A model generated the notes under the pieces. It was not told the origin of the DNA and did not search any database. It saw nothing but the letters and a program-made list of their open reading frames with translations. Positions 28,004 through 39,546 of a DNA stretch of 64,000 nucleotides are shown here, one piece after another (positions within the stretch are counted from its first letter, which is position 1; each line of letters begins with the position of its first letter). Location of the stretch: assembly GCA_021286855.1 (NCBI GenBank), contig JAJTBO010000001.1:124001-188000 (forward strand). Reading direction: 5' to 3'. Source of the stretch: Hyphomicrobiales bacterium. Its GTDB lineage: Bacteria > Pseudomonadota > Alphaproteobacteria > Rhizobiales > Ancalomicrobiaceae. Made by a program: the position numbers and the translations under genes.

Positions 28004-28762
28004 TCAGGGGGCGGCGGACCCCGCCGCGCCGCGTCGTCGCTCCGCCCGCGCCCGAACCACGAACACCCCCGCCGCCGCCAACGCCAGCCCATACCAGGTC
28101 AGCGCGTAGCCGAGATGGTTGTCGGTAAAGGTCAGACGCGTCTCGCCCGCCTGCGGCAGACCGGAGGCCGGCGTCGCGCCGACGCCGGCGTCGATCGTGT
28201 AGGGCAGGGTGCGCTCGGCTGCGAGGCCGAAGGCGGCGGAGAGCCGCGCCGGATCGCGCACGAACCAAAGGTTCTTCGCCGGCTCGTCGGCCGGCGTGAA
28301 CACGCCGCGCGGCTCCGCCCGCCGCGCCAACCCTTCGATCCAGACGGTCGAGGCCGGATCGATTGGGCTTTCCGCGCCGATCTTCTCGATGGGCACGAAA
28401 CCGCGGTTGATCCAGACGATCTCGCCATCGGGCCGTTCGAGCGGGCTCATCGCCCAGATCCCCGGTCCGCCGTAGCGGCCGCGCGGTTCGCCGACGAGCG
28501 CCTGGACCCGCGCCTCGCGCCCGGCGAGGAACCGCCCTTCGATCCGCACCTTGCGCCAGTCGATCGCCTCGCCGTCGGAGGCGAGCGGATCGGCGCGGCC
28601 CGGCGCATCCATCGCGGTTCCGCTCGCCCGTTCGGTCACGGTGGCGATCAGTCGGTGCTTCCAGTGCATGCGCCGGACCTGCCACGTGCCGAGCGTGGCG
28701 AAGAGCGCCACCGCCAGCGTCGTCGCCGCGCCGGCGAGGAAGAGGCCGCGTCGTTCGCTCAT
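28004..28762 (-). CDS. SURF1 family cytochrome c oxidase assembly protein
   Basis: Inner-membrane assembly factor that helps insert heme a into subunit I of aa3 oxidase. The 252-residue protein has the two-helix layout: an N-terminal helix at residues 7-25 followed by GTWQVRRMHWK, a periplasmic loop with INRGFVP, and a C-terminal helix around 215-235 (HLGYALTWYGLALA). The start overlaps the DUF983 stop by 4 bp. It is the last gene of the oxidase operon. Confidence 0.93.
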   Translation of the reverse strand: MSERRGLFLAGAATTLAVALFATLGTWQVRRMHWKHRLIATVTERASGTAMDAPGRADPLASDGEAIDWRKVRIEGRFLAGREARVQALVGEPRGRYGGPGIWAMSPLERPDGEIVWINRGFVPIEKIGAESPIDPASTVWIEGLARRAEPRGVFTPADEPAKNLWFVRDPARLSAAFGLAAERTLPYTIDAGVGATPASGLPQAGETRLTFTDNHLGYALTWYGLALAAAGVFVVRARAERRRGAAGSAAP

Positions 28763-29196
28763 CGCCCCTCCGGCGACGGCGGATGCGGCCTGGGCGTCGG
28801 GTCGGCGAGCCGGCCTTCCTGCGCCCGATGGCGATATTGGAGCGCGATCATCAGAGCCTTCGCCGGGCGCAACAGGCCGAGCGACAGGACGATCGTCGAC
28901 GGCAGCCAGACGAGGGCGTGCAGCCAATAGGGCGGCGCGAACTTCACCTCGGTGACCAGCGCCCCGACCACCACGACGAAGCCGACGATCAGAATGACGA
29001 AGACCGCCGGCCCGTCGCCGGAATCGACGAAGCGATAGTCGAGCCCGCAGGCCGAGCACGCCGCCGCCGGCTTCAAGCCACGCTCGTAGAGCCGCCCCTC
29101 GCCGCAGCGCGGGCAGCGGCCGAGGAGCGCGATCGCCGCGAGGGAGGGGCTCGGGCGCGACGATGGTTCCAACCTCGAGCCTCCTCCGCGCGTCAA
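28759..29196 (-). CDS. DUF983 family membrane protein
   Basis: A 145-residue protein with an N-terminal zinc-ribbon-like part ([12 protein letters not shown] and [10 protein letters not shown]) and two hydrophobic helices (about residues 66-85 and 93-112). DUF983 genes lie in oxidase operons of alphaproteobacteria; their role in oxidase assembly is inferred from context only. The start is TTG at 29196, which overlaps the ctaE stop by 4 bp (TTGA); no ATG is available near the homology start. Confidence 0.88.
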   Translation of the reverse strand: MTRGGGSRLEPSSRPSPSLAAIALLGRCPRCGEGRLYERGLKPAAACSACGLDYRFVDSGDGPAVFVILIVGFVVVVGALVTEVKFAPPYWLHALVWLPSTIVLSLGLLRPAKALMIALQYRHRAQEGRLADPTPRPHPPSPEGR

Positions 29197-30065
29197 TGTC
29201 CGGCGACCATGCCGCGTCCGAAGACGTAGATGCAGACGAACAGGAACAGCCAGACCACGTCGACGAAGTGCCAGTACCAGCTCGCCGCCTCGAAACCGAA
29301 GTGCTGCTTCGGCGTGAAGTCGCCCTTGACCGCCCGGATCAGGCAGATGGCGAGGAAGATCGTGCCGACGATCACGTGGAAGCCGTGGAAGCCGGTCGCC
29401 ATGAAGAAGCTCGCGCCGTAGATCGAGCCGGAGAAGCCGAAATGGGCGTGCGAATATTCATAGGCCTGCAGACAGGTGAACAGCAGGCCGAGCGCCACCG
29501 TGACGCCGAGGCCGCGCTTCAGGCCGACCCGATCGCCCTCGAGCAGCGCATGGTGCGCCCAGGTCGCCGTGGTGCCGGAGAGGAGCAGGATCAGGGTGTT
29601 GAGCAGCGGCAGATGCCAGGGGTCGAAGGTCTCCACCCCGTGCGGCGGCCACACCCCGCCGGTGAAGGCGGCGCGGGCGACCTGCTTCACGTCGTTCGGA
29701 TAGAAGGCGGCGTCGAACCACGCCCAGAACCAGGCGACGAAGAACATCACCTCCGAGGCGATGAACAGGATCATGCCGTAGCGCAGATGCAGGCCGACCA
29801 CCGGCGTGTGATGGCCGGCGTGCGCCTCCTTCACCACGTCCGACCACCAGCCGTAGAGCGTGTAGAGCACCAGGGCGAGGCCGGGCAGGATCAGCCAGGG
29901 CGTTGCGATGTTGACCCCGCCGAGCACCAACGTCTCGCCCATCCGCCACCGGAACAGGCCGATCGCGCCGATCGCCAACGTGAAGGCGCCGATCGAGGCG
30001 GTCAGCGGCCAGGGGCTCGGATCGACGATGTGATAGGCGTGATTGCGGCCGTGTGCCTCTGCCAT
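29193..30065 (-). CDS. ctaE: Cytochrome c oxidase subunit III
   Basis: Seven-helix subunit III of the aa3-type terminal oxidase. It has 290 residues. Typical segments are [22 protein letters not shown] opening, the conserved Glu in [18 protein letters not shown], and [22 protein letters not shown] at the end. It follows ctaG by 10 bp and is translationally coupled to DUF983. Confidence 0.96.
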   Translation of the reverse strand: MAEAHGRNHAYHIVDPSPWPLTASIGAFTLAIGAIGLFRWRMGETLVLGGVNIATPWLILPGLALVLYTLYGWWSDVVKEAHAGHHTPVVGLHLRYGMILFIASEVMFFVAWFWAWFDAAFYPNDVKQVARAAFTGGVWPPHGVETFDPWHLPLLNTLILLLSGTTATWAHHALLEGDRVGLKRGLGVTVALGLLFTCLQAYEYSHAHFGFSGSIYGASFFMATGFHGFHVIVGTIFLAICLIRAVKGDFTPKQHFGFEAASWYWHFVDVVWLFLFVCIYVFGRGMVAGH

Positions 30066-30075
30066 GGTCCATCCC

Positions 30076-30687
30076 TCACTGCAGGCGTGTGGTCGGGGGC
30101 TCGGTGACGCGCGCCGCGGCCTTCGGCTCGTCCGGCGTCGCGAAGAACGTGTAGGAGAGAGTGAGCGAGGAGAGCCCGGCGACGTTCTTGTCGCCGTCGA
30201 GGCCGCCGTCGACCCAGAAGGTCACCGGCGCCTCGATCGTCTCGCCCGGCGCCAGCGTCTGCTCGGTGAAGCAGAAGCAGGCGAGTTTCGTGAAGTAGTA
30301 GGCGGCGAGCGGCGGCGTCACGTTGAAGGCCGCCTGTCCGCGCGTCGTCCGGTTCGTCGTGTTGGTGATGCGGAACAGCACCGTCGTCGCCTCGCCGAGC
30401 GCCACCGTCACCGCCGGCGTCTCCGGCTCGAAGCGCCAGGGCAGGCCGGCGTGGACATTGGTGTCGAAGCGCACCTCGATCGGCCGGCCGGGGGCATCGG
30501 CGGGCTTGACGCTCGCCACCGTCGGCGTGCCGCCGTAGCCGGTCGTCGCGCAGAACCAACGATAGAACGGCACCGCCGCGAAGGACGCCCCGATCATCAC
30601 CGCCGTCAGCCCGGCGAGCGCCCAGGCGACGCGGCCGTTGCGGGCCTGCGTCGGGCGGTGGCCGGCGGGCGGGCGAGGCGCGGCCAT
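30076..30687 (-). CDS. ctaG: Cytochrome c oxidase assembly protein CtaG (Cox11)
   Basis: Copper chaperone that delivers copper to the CuB centre of subunit I. The 203-residue protein has one N-terminal membrane helix (about 20-40) and a periplasmic domain with the copper motif [12 protein letters not shown] near residue 140. The ATG at 30687 has GGGG upstream at good spacing. A GTG six bases earlier overlaps the coxF stop and is the alternative start. Confidence 0.94.
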   Translation of the reverse strand: MAAPRPPAGHRPTQARNGRVAWALAGLTAVMIGASFAAVPFYRWFCATTGYGGTPTVASVKPADAPGRPIEVRFDTNVHAGLPWRFEPETPAVTVALGEATTVLFRITNTTNRTTRGQAAFNVTPPLAAYYFTKLACFCFTEQTLAPGETIEAPVTFWVDGGLDGDKNVAGLSSLTLSYTFFATPDEPKAAARVTEPPTTRLQ

Positions 30688-30689
30688 GC

Positions 30690-30836
30690 TCACATCCCCG
30701 GCAGATGCAGGCCGAGCTTGGCCATGGTGGTGACGTAGAACAGCGCGACGAGCCCGAAGAGCGCCAGCCCCAGCGCCCGGTTCCTCGCCCGGCGCGCCCC
30801 GATCTCCGCCTCGCTCGGCACGTGTCCGATCCGCAT
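30690..30836 (-). CDS. coxF: CoxF-like small membrane protein
   Basis: A 48-residue protein too short for many gene finders. It begins MRIGHVPSEAEIGARRARNR and has one hydrophobic helix (LGLALFGLVALFYVTTMAKL). The position between ctaB and ctaG, the length and the basic N-terminus match CoxF of alphaproteobacterial oxidase operons. A GGAGAG site precedes the start (30837-30846). Function in assembly is inferred from its place. Confidence 0.85.
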   Translation of the reverse strand: MRIGHVPSEAEIGARRARNRALGLALFGLVALFYVTTMAKLGLHLPGM

Positions 30837-30846
30837 GGGTCTCTCC

Positions 30847-31755
30847 TCAGCTGAACAGGCGTTCGGCCGCCAGCGTCGCGAACAGCGCGGCGAGCCACAG
30901 GATCGAAAAGCCGAACATCCGCCCGGCGGCGCGGCGCGCCGGAACGCCCTCGCGCTTCAGGTGGACGGCGAGCGCGAAGCCGACGAAGGCGACGCCGCCG
31001 ACCGCCGCGACGATCCCGAAGACGGGACCGGCGAAGCCGAGCGCCCAGGGCGCGAGCCCGACCGGCGCGACGACGAGCGCATAGAGGAGGATCCGCCGCC
31101 GCGTCACGTCGGGCCCGAGCACCACCGGCAGCATCGGCACGCCGGCGCGGGCGTAGTCGTCGGACTTGAGGAGCGCCAGCGCCCAGAAGTGCGGTGGGGT
31201 CCACAGGAAGATGATCGCGAAGAGCACGAGGGGCTCGAACGACAACGACCCCGTCGCCGCCGCCCAGCCGACCACAGGGGGCAGCGCGCCGGCCGCGCCG
31301 CCGATCACGATGTTCTCGACCGTCCGCCGCTTCAACCACATCGAATAGACGACGACGTAATAGGCGATGGTGAAGGCCAGCAGGAACGCCGCGAACCAGT
31401 TCGCCGCGAGCCCGAGCAGCGTCACCGCGAAGACCGACAGCGTCAGTCCGAAGGCGAGCGCCTCGTCCGCGCCGATCCGCCCGGCCGGGATCGGCCGGTT
31501 GCGGGTCCTGCTCATCACCGCGTCGATGTCGGCGTCCCACCACTGATTGAGCGCCCCCGACGCGCCGGCCCCGAGCGCGATGGCGAGGAGCGAGATCGCG
31601 TCGATCAGCGCATGCGGGGCATGCGGCGCGATCACGATCCCGACCAGCGCCGTGAAGACGACGAGCGACATCACCCGCGGCTTCAGGAGCTGGAAATAGT
31701 CGCCCGGCGTCGCCGTGGAGAGCCGGACGCGGGCCTCGAGGCCGATGTCGGTCAT
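30847..31755 (-). CDS. ctaB: Protoheme IX farnesyltransferase (heme O synthase)
   Basis: UbiA-superfamily enzyme that adds a farnesyl tail to heme b, making heme O for the oxidase. The 302-residue protein has about nine hydrophobic helices. The first Asp-rich motif is [21 protein letters not shown], the second lies near [17 protein letters not shown]. The start at 31755 ([10 protein letters not shown]) lies 14 bp after ctaD. Confidence 0.95.
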   Translation of the reverse strand: MTDIGLEARVRLSTATPGDYFQLLKPRVMSLVVFTALVGIVIAPHAPHALIDAISLLAIALGAGASGALNQWWDADIDAVMSRTRNRPIPAGRIGADEALAFGLTLSVFAVTLLGLAANWFAAFLLAFTIAYYVVVYSMWLKRRTVENIVIGGAAGALPPVVGWAAATGSLSFEPLVLFAIIFLWTPPHFWALALLKSDDYARAGVPMLPVVLGPDVTRRRILLYALVVAPVGLAPWALGFAGPVFGIVAAVGGVAFVGFALAVHLKREGVPARRAAGRMFGFSILWLAALFATLAAERLFS

Positions 31756-31769
31756 GCGAGCTCCTTCCC

Positions 31770-34356
<2,587 letters not shown>

Positions 34357-34738
34357 CTTTCGACACCCCCCTTTCCTGAAACGCTCCTTCTAGCGGGAGC
34401 GGGTTCCGTCCCCGCGCCTCGGCAAATTCGACGAGCCCCCTTGTCGATCGCCGCGCGCAGCCCGATCACATGCATACGAAACGTTTTGATCGCCACATCT
34501 AATCGGTTCGAATAGATGTGCATGGATTTGGCCGTCTGGCAATGCCTTCATCCGCACTTCTCCTTATGGGAATTTGCGGAGATCGTTCGAATGCGCCGCG
34601 CTCACGGAAGCGCCACGATCGCGGGCGAAAAGGGCCTGCCCGCCTATGGCGTCGCCCGATCGGCTCGGGCAACCTCGGGGGCGACGAGATCGAGCGATTC
34701 GGTCGCCCGAACGGGGCGACCACGAGGAGAAGAACGAG
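34357..34738. other. Divergent intergenic region between ctaC and ialB
   Basis: This 382-bp region must hold the promoters of both flanking genes. It is less GC-rich than its surroundings between about 34465 and 34580. It contains an ACATCTA/TAGATGT inverted repeat and AAACGTTT. Open frames across it lack ribosome sites and coding-like codon use, so I call no gene here. Confidence 0.5.
34495..34519. promoter_or_regulatory. Inverted repeat, possible operator
   Basis: ACATCTA and TAGATGT form perfect 7-bp arms around an 11-bp spacer. The site lies centrally between the divergent oxidase operon and ialB. It could bind a dimeric regulator of either, but no known consensus is recognised. Confidence 0.3.
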
Positions 34739-35248
34739 ATGAAGGCTTGCGAAACCTTCGGCCGGCTCGTCCCGGCGGCGGCGGCGATCCTGGTGGCGAC
34801 GAGCGCTTCGGCCTTCGCGCAGGGCGCGGTCAAGTCGACTCACGGCGACTGGCAGATCCGCTGCGACACGCCCCCCGGCGCCAAGGCCGAGCAGTGCGCG
34901 CTGATCCAGAACGTCACCGCCGAGGACCGGCCCAACGTCGGCCTCTCCGTGATCGTCCTGAAGACCGCCGACAAGAAGCAGCGCATCCTGCGCGTGCTCG
35001 CCCCCCTCGGCGTGCTGCTGCCCTCCGGCCTCGGCCTCAAGGTCGACCAGACCGACGTCGGCCGCACCCCCTTCGTGCGCTGCCTGCCCAACGGCTGCGT
35101 CGCCGAAGTCGTCATGGACGACAAGCTGATGGATCAGCTGAAGGCGGGGACCTCGGCCACCTTCATCGTCTTCCAGACCCCGGAAGAGGGCATCGGCATC
35201 CCGATCGCGCTGAAGGGCTTCTCCGAGGGCTTCGACAAGCTGCCGTGA
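34739..35248 (+). CDS. Invasion-associated locus B family protein
   Basis: A 169-residue exported protein of the IalB family, first described in Bartonella but widespread in non-pathogenic alphaproteobacteria, so no role in invasion should be assumed. It has a signal peptide ending ASAFA-QGA, then the family signature THGDWQIRCDTPPG, with four cysteines (two likely disulfides, including RCLPNGCVAEV). The ATG at 34739 has AGGAGA upstream. A strong terminator follows. Confidence 0.88.
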   Translation: MKACETFGRLVPAAAAILVATSASAFAQGAVKSTHGDWQIRCDTPPGAKAEQCALIQNVTAEDRPNVGLSVIVLKTADKKQRILRVLAPLGVLLPSGLGLKVDQTDVGRTPFVRCLPNGCVAEVVMDDKLMDQLKAGTSATFIVFQTPEEGIGIPIALKGFSEGFDKLP

Positions 35249-35271
35249 GGCCGGACGAGACGGGATGTGCG

Positions 35272-35308
35272 AAGGGGCGAGCCGACCGGCTTCGCCCCTT
35301 TCGTTTTT
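35272..35308 (+). terminator. Rho-independent terminator after ialB
   Basis: AAGGGGCGAGCC and GGCTTCGCCCCTT pair into a long GC-rich stem with one bulge and a 4-nt loop, followed by TCGTTTTT. It lies 24 bp after the ialB stop and would end that transcript before tldD. Confidence 0.8.
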
Positions 35309-35400
35309 CCCGATCGTCGAGACGGCGCCCCGTCGGGGGTGCAATCCGTCGCCGCGCGCCCTAGATTGAAGCTTCGACACTGAATTTTCGAAAGCCGCCG

Positions 35401-36828
35401 ATGACCGACACGACCGACCTCTTCGCCCGGACCGGCCTCGACCCGGAAACCGCCCGCCGCCTCACCGCCGAGGCGCTCGACGGGGCCGACGACGGCGAGC
35501 TCTATCTCGAATATGCCCAGTCGGAGGCGCTGACTTTCGACAACGGTCGCCTCAAGGGCGCGAGCTTCAACGAATCGCAAGGCTTCGGCCTGCGCGCCGT
35601 CACCGGCGAGCTGACCGGCTTCGCCCATTCCGGCGACATCTCCGAACCCGCCCTGCGCCGCGCCGCGGATGCGGTCAAGGCGGTGCGTTCCGGTCATTCG
35701 GGCTCCTGGGCCGCCGCGCCGTCGAACACCAACACCCGCCTCTACACGGACGACAATCCGATCGGCGCGCCGAGCTTCGACGAGAAGGTGAGGCTCCTCG
35801 CCGAGATCGACGCCTACGCCCGCGCCGCCGACCCGCGCGTCCGGCAGGTCACCGCCTCGCTCGCCGCCTCCTGGCAGGTGGTCGAGATCCTGCGCCCCGA
35901 CGGCTTCCTCGTCCGCGACGTCCGCCCGCTCGTCCGCCTCAACGTCTCGGTGGTCACCGGCGAGGGAACGCGGCAGGAGGCCGGCTCGCACGGCTTCGGC
36001 GGCCGCGAGGGCTTCGCCCGCTTCGTCGAGCCGGAGCGTTGGCGCTCCGCCGTCGACGAGGCGTTGCGCCAGTCGCTGGTCAATCTCTCCGCGGTTCCGG
36101 CCCCGGCCGGCGAGTTCGACGTGGTGCTCGGCCCCGGCTGGCCGGCGGTCCTCCTGCACGAGGCGATCGGCCACGGTCTCGAGGGCGACTTCAACCGCAA
36201 GAAGACCTCCGCCTTCGCCGGCCTGATGGGCGAGCGCGTCGCCGCTCCCGGCGTCACCATCGTCGACGACGGCACGCTGCCCGGCCTGCGCGGCTCGCTC
36301 TCCTTCGACGACGAGGGCACGCCGACCTCCTCGACCACCCTGATCGAGGACGGCATCCTCGTCGGCTACATGCAGGACCGCCAGAACGCCCGCCTGATGG
36401 GCGTCGCCTCGACCGGCAACGGACGTCGCCAGTCCTGGGGCCATGCCCCGCAGGTGCGCATGACGAATACATATATGAAGGCCGGTGACAGGGATCCGGC
36501 CGAGATCCTCGCCTCGGTGAAGGACGGGATCTATGCGGTCAACTTCGGCGGCGGCCAGGTCGACATCACCTCCGGCAAGTTCGTCTTCGAATGCACCGAG
36601 GCCTATCTGATCGAGAACGGCAAGGTCGGTCCGGCGATCAAGGGCGCGATGCTGATCGGCAACGGCGCCGACGCGCTGACCCGGGTGAAGATGATCGGCA
36701 ACGATCTGAAGCTCGATCCCGGCGTCGGCACCTGCGGCAAGGGCGGCCAGGGCGTGCCGGTCGGCGTCGGCCAGCCGACGTTGCGCCTCGACGGGTTGAC
36801 CATCGGCGGCACCGAGGCGCGTCGCTGA
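35401..36828 (+). CDS. tldD: Metalloprotease TldD
   Basis: Larger-known half of the TldD/TldE heterodimeric protease, which trims unfolded peptides and matures some modified peptides. The 475-residue protein has the zinc motif LLHEAIGHGLEGDF near residue 255 and the conserved FGGGQVDITSGKFVFECTEAY near 385. The partner, pmbA/tldE, is 8 kb away on the other strand. From memory, tldD next to ctaC is a conserved order in Hyphomicrobiales. Confidence 0.96.
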   Translation: MTDTTDLFARTGLDPETARRLTAEALDGADDGELYLEYAQSEALTFDNGRLKGASFNESQGFGLRAVTGELTGFAHSGDISEPALRRAADAVKAVRSGHSGSWAAAPSNTNTRLYTDDNPIGAPSFDEKVRLLAEIDAYARAADPRVRQVTASLAASWQVVEILRPDGFLVRDVRPLVRLNVSVVTGEGTRQEAGSHGFGGREGFARFVEPERWRSAVDEALRQSLVNLSAVPAPAGEFDVVLGPGWPAVLLHEAIGHGLEGDFNRKKTSAFAGLMGERVAAPGVTIVDDGTLPGLRGSLSFDDEGTPTSSTTLIEDGILVGYMQDRQNARLMGVASTGNGRRQSWGHAPQVRMTNTYMKAGDRDPAEILASVKDGIYAVNFGGGQVDITSGKFVFECTEAYLIENGKVGPAIKGAMLIGNGADALTRVKMIGNDLKLDPGVGTCGKGGQGVPVGVGQPTLRLDGLTIGGTEARR

Positions 36829-37006
36829 GCGTGATCTTGCGGCCACACCCGGCCGCGAGACTGCGAACGCGTCGCGATTGCCCGATTTTCGGGCGGCCCA
36901 CGCCTTCTCCCCGCCACATCCCGCCGCCACTTTGGATGCAACGCAGCGAGACCGGCCTCGGCCGTCTCGTCTCGATCTTCCGCACCAACCTCCTCGGGGG
37001 AGAGCC

Positions 37007-38887
37007 ATGGCCGTCGACGCCCGCGTCGCGACCCTCGCCGTTTCCGTGCCCTTCGCCGCGCCCTTGATCCTGATCGGCGCGGCGATGGTGATGGTGCCCG
37101 CCTTCAAGCGCCTCGGCCTCGGGTCGGTGCTCGGCTATCTCGCCGCCGGCGTGCTGGTCGGCCCCGCCGCCTTCGGCTTCTTCGACGATCCGGCCGAGAT
37201 CATGCACTACGCCGAACTCGGCATCGTGCTGTTCCTCTTCCTGATCGGTCTGTCGCTGAAGCCGTCGCGCCTGTGGGCGATGCGGCGCGACATCCTCGGC
37301 CTCGGCCTCGCCCAGATCGTCGTCACCGCCGCGGCGATCGCCGTCTTCGGCATCGAACTGTTCGATCTGCCCTGGAAGGGCGCGGTCGTCGCCGGCGTCG
37401 GCCTCGCCCTCTCCTCGACCGCGCTGGTCATGCAGCTGCTCGAGGAAAAGAGCGAGACCCAGAGCCTCTACGGCCGCAAGGCCTTCGCCATCCTGCTCAT
37501 GCAGGATCTGGCGATCGTGCCGTTGCTCGCGCTCCTGCCGCTGCTCGCGCCGCAGCCCGTGCTCGGCGGCCAGGGCTTCCTGCGCGCCGCGGCGGAGGTG
37601 TTCGGCGCGGTGCTGATCGTCGTCGCCGTCGGCCGTTGGCTGCTCAATCCGCTCTTCCGCCTGCTCGCCGCCGCCGGCGCCCGCGAGATCATGACCGCCG
37701 CCGCGCTCTTCGTGGTGATCGGCGCGGCCAGTCTCGTCTCGCTGGTCGGCCTGTCGATGGCGACGGGCGCCTTCCTCGCCGGCGTGATGCTGGCCGAATC
37801 GAACTTCCGCAATCAGCTCCAGGTCGACGTCGAGCCCTTCCGCGGCCTGCTGCTCGGCCTCTTCTTCATGTCGGTCGGCATGACCATCGATCTGAAGGTG
37901 GTCGCCCAATATTGGGATCAGATGCTGGAGGGGTTGGTCGCGCTGGTGATCGTCAAGATCGTCGCGCTGTGGCTGGTCGCTCGCCTCGCCCGGGTGCCGA
38001 AGGCCGACGCGCTCCGCGTCGCCTTCCTGCTCGCGCAGGGCGGCGAGTTCGGCTTCGTGCTCTATTCGGCCGCGGTCAACGCCGGCGTCATGCCGCAGGT
38101 GCTCGGCTCGGTGCTGATCACCGTGGTGACCCTGTCGATGGCGGTGACGCCGCTGGTCGTCGCGGCGCTGCCGCTGTTCCTGCCGAAGAAGCAGGAGAAG
38201 AAGATCGAAGAGGACTACACCGACGCCGGCGGCTCGGTGATCCTGATCGGCTTCGGCCGCTTCGGTCAGATCCTCAGCCAGTTGCTGCTCGCCGAGGGCA
38301 TCGACCTGACCATCATCGACAAGGACCCGTCGATGATCCGCTCGGCCGGCCGCTTCGGCTTCCGCATCTTCTACGGCGACGGTCGCCGTCTCGACGTGCT
38401 GCGCTCGGTCGGCGTCGACCGCGCCCGCGTCGTCGTCGTGGCGACCGAGAGCCAGGACGTCACCAATCGCATCGTCGAGCTGGTGAAGAGCGAATTCCCG
38501 CTGACCAAGGTCTTCGCCCGCGCCTTCGACCGCGCCCATACCCTCGAGCTGCTCGACCGCAACGTCGACTTCCAGGTCCGCGAGACCTACGAATCGGCGA
38601 TCCTCGCCGGCCGCGAGACGCTCTTCGCCCTCGGCCTCGACGTCGGCCGCGTCGACGCGGTCGAGGAGGACGTCCGTCGCCGCGACCTCGCCCGTCTGGC
38701 GCTGCAGCAGACCGACGGCCCGGCCGCCGGTTTCGCCATGATGCACGAGCGCACCCCGCCGCGCCCCGAACCGCTCGCCACGCCGCAGCACGCCGCCCGC
38801 CCGCTCTCGCCGGAAACCCGCGACGTCGCCGGCGCCGCCGAAGAGGTAGTGGGCGACGCGCCGGCGCCGCTGGCCAGTGGCATTTGA
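37007..38887 (+). CDS. CPA2-family monovalent cation:proton antiporter
   Basis: KefB-like transporter, 626 residues. Residues about 15-390 form 12-13 membrane helices (SSTALVMQLLEEK and MSMATGAFLAG-type motifs, LAQGGEFGFVLYSAAV). Residues about 405-540 form a TrkA-N nucleotide-binding domain (GSVILIGFGRFGQILSQLLL, IIDKDP). The last 80 residues are hydrophilic and Pro/Ala-rich. It probably exchanges K+ or Na+ for protons under control of NAD(H) or glutathione. The start at 37007 follows GGGGGAGAG. Confidence 0.9.
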   Translation: MAVDARVATLAVSVPFAAPLILIGAAMVMVPAFKRLGLGSVLGYLAAGVLVGPAAFGFFDDPAEIMHYAELGIVLFLFLIGLSLKPSRLWAMRRDILGLGLAQIVVTAAAIAVFGIELFDLPWKGAVVAGVGLALSSTALVMQLLEEKSETQSLYGRKAFAILLMQDLAIVPLLALLPLLAPQPVLGGQGFLRAAAEVFGAVLIVVAVGRWLLNPLFRLLAAAGAREIMTAAALFVVIGAASLVSLVGLSMATGAFLAGVMLAESNFRNQLQVDVEPFRGLLLGLFFMSVGMTIDLKVVAQYWDQMLEGLVALVIVKIVALWLVARLARVPKADALRVAFLLAQGGEFGFVLYSAAVNAGVMPQVLGSVLITVVTLSMAVTPLVVAALPLFLPKKQEKKIEEDYTDAGGSVILIGFGRFGQILSQLLLAEGIDLTIIDKDPSMIRSAGRFGFRIFYGDGRRLDVLRSVGVDRARVVVVATESQDVTNRIVELVKSEFPLTKVFARAFDRAHTLELLDRNVDFQVRETYESAILAGRETLFALGLDVGRVDAVEEDVRRRDLARLALQQTDGPAAGFAMMHERTPPRPEPLATPQHAARPLSPETRDVAGAAEEVVGDAPAPLASGI

Positions 38888-39013
38888 GCAACAGGGTTCA
38901 AATTCTCGAACATGGTGAACGCCGCCGAATCCTCCGGGGGATTCACGGGGGATTCAATCCGTGACGCGACGTGATACCATCCGATTCGCAACACATTCCC
39001 AGGGGGACTCCTC

Positions 39014-39121
39014 ATGAAGACCGTTCGCATCGTCGTTCTCGCCCTCGTCGCCGCCGCCGGCCTCTCCGTCGCCGGTTGCGCCAAGGCTCCGGCTCCGGCT
39101 CCGGCCGTCGTCAAGGGCTGA
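39014..39121 (+). CDS. Small lipoprotein, 35 residues
   Basis: The ORF reads MKTVRIVVLALVAAAGLSVAG then C, followed by AKAPAPAPAVVKG. The first 21 residues form a lipoprotein signal and the Cys a lipidation site, leaving a mature peptide of 14 residues. An AGGGGGA site precedes the ATG and a strong terminator follows 65 bp after the stop, so this is a complete single-gene unit. Similar tiny lipoproteins occur in Hyphomicrobiales; the function is unknown (entericidin-like size). Confidence 0.72.
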   Translation: MKTVRIVVLALVAAAGLSVAGCAKAPAPAPAVVKG

Positions 39122-39185
39122 TCCGTCGGTGGGCGAAGCGCCGGAGGGGGACCTTTCCGGCGTTTTCACGACGATCACGATATTT

Positions 39186-39231
39186 GAAAGGCGGCGGCGA
39201 CCGTTGGGTCGCCGCCGCCTTTCGCTTTTTT
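39186..39231 (+). terminator. Rho-independent terminator after the small lipoprotein gene
   Basis: GAAAGGCGGCGGCGACC and GGTCGCCGCCGCCTTTC form a 17-bp perfect stem with a 4-nt loop (GTTG), followed by GCTTTTTT. It is the strongest intrinsic terminator in the window. Confidence 0.92.
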
Positions 39232-39324
39232 GCGTCGCATTTTCGGCGTCGCTCGTGATAGGACGAGCCAGGGCCGGGTCCGATCGGACGCCGGTTTCGA
39301 AAGATTCCTTGCGCACGGGCGATC

Positions 39325-39546
39325 ATGAACCGGTTCGAAACTCCTCGCCGCGGCGGCGAAGCGCAGATCCGTTATCTCGACGGTGATTTCCAGATCCTGG
39401 CGAACGGCAGCCACGTCGTCTGCGCCGTCACCGGCGCGTCGATCCCGCTCGACGAACTGCGCTATTGGAACGTCGATCGGCAGGAGCCCTATGTCGACGC
39501 CGAGGCGTCGCTGCGCCGCCATCTGCAGATCTTCGGGCGCGGCTGA
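39325..39546 (+). CDS. DUF2093 domain-containing protein
   Basis: A 73-residue protein matching DUF2093, a small alphaproteobacterial family of unknown function. Key strings are GEAQIRYLDGDFQIL, GSHVVCAVTGASIPLDELRYW and the end QEPYVDAEASLRRH. Its stop directly abuts the stop of the convergent lpxK gene, an arrangement often kept in Hyphomicrobiales. Confidence 0.88.
   Translation: MNRFETPRRGGEAQIRYLDGDFQILANGSHVVCAVTGASIPLDELRYWNVDRQEPYVDAEASLRRHLQIFGRG

Noticed and set aside
34516..35364. Open frame of 282 codons antisense in frame to ialB
   Set aside because: The Arg-rich composition and lack of a ribosome site indicate a frame shadow; ialB has a signal peptide and family signature.
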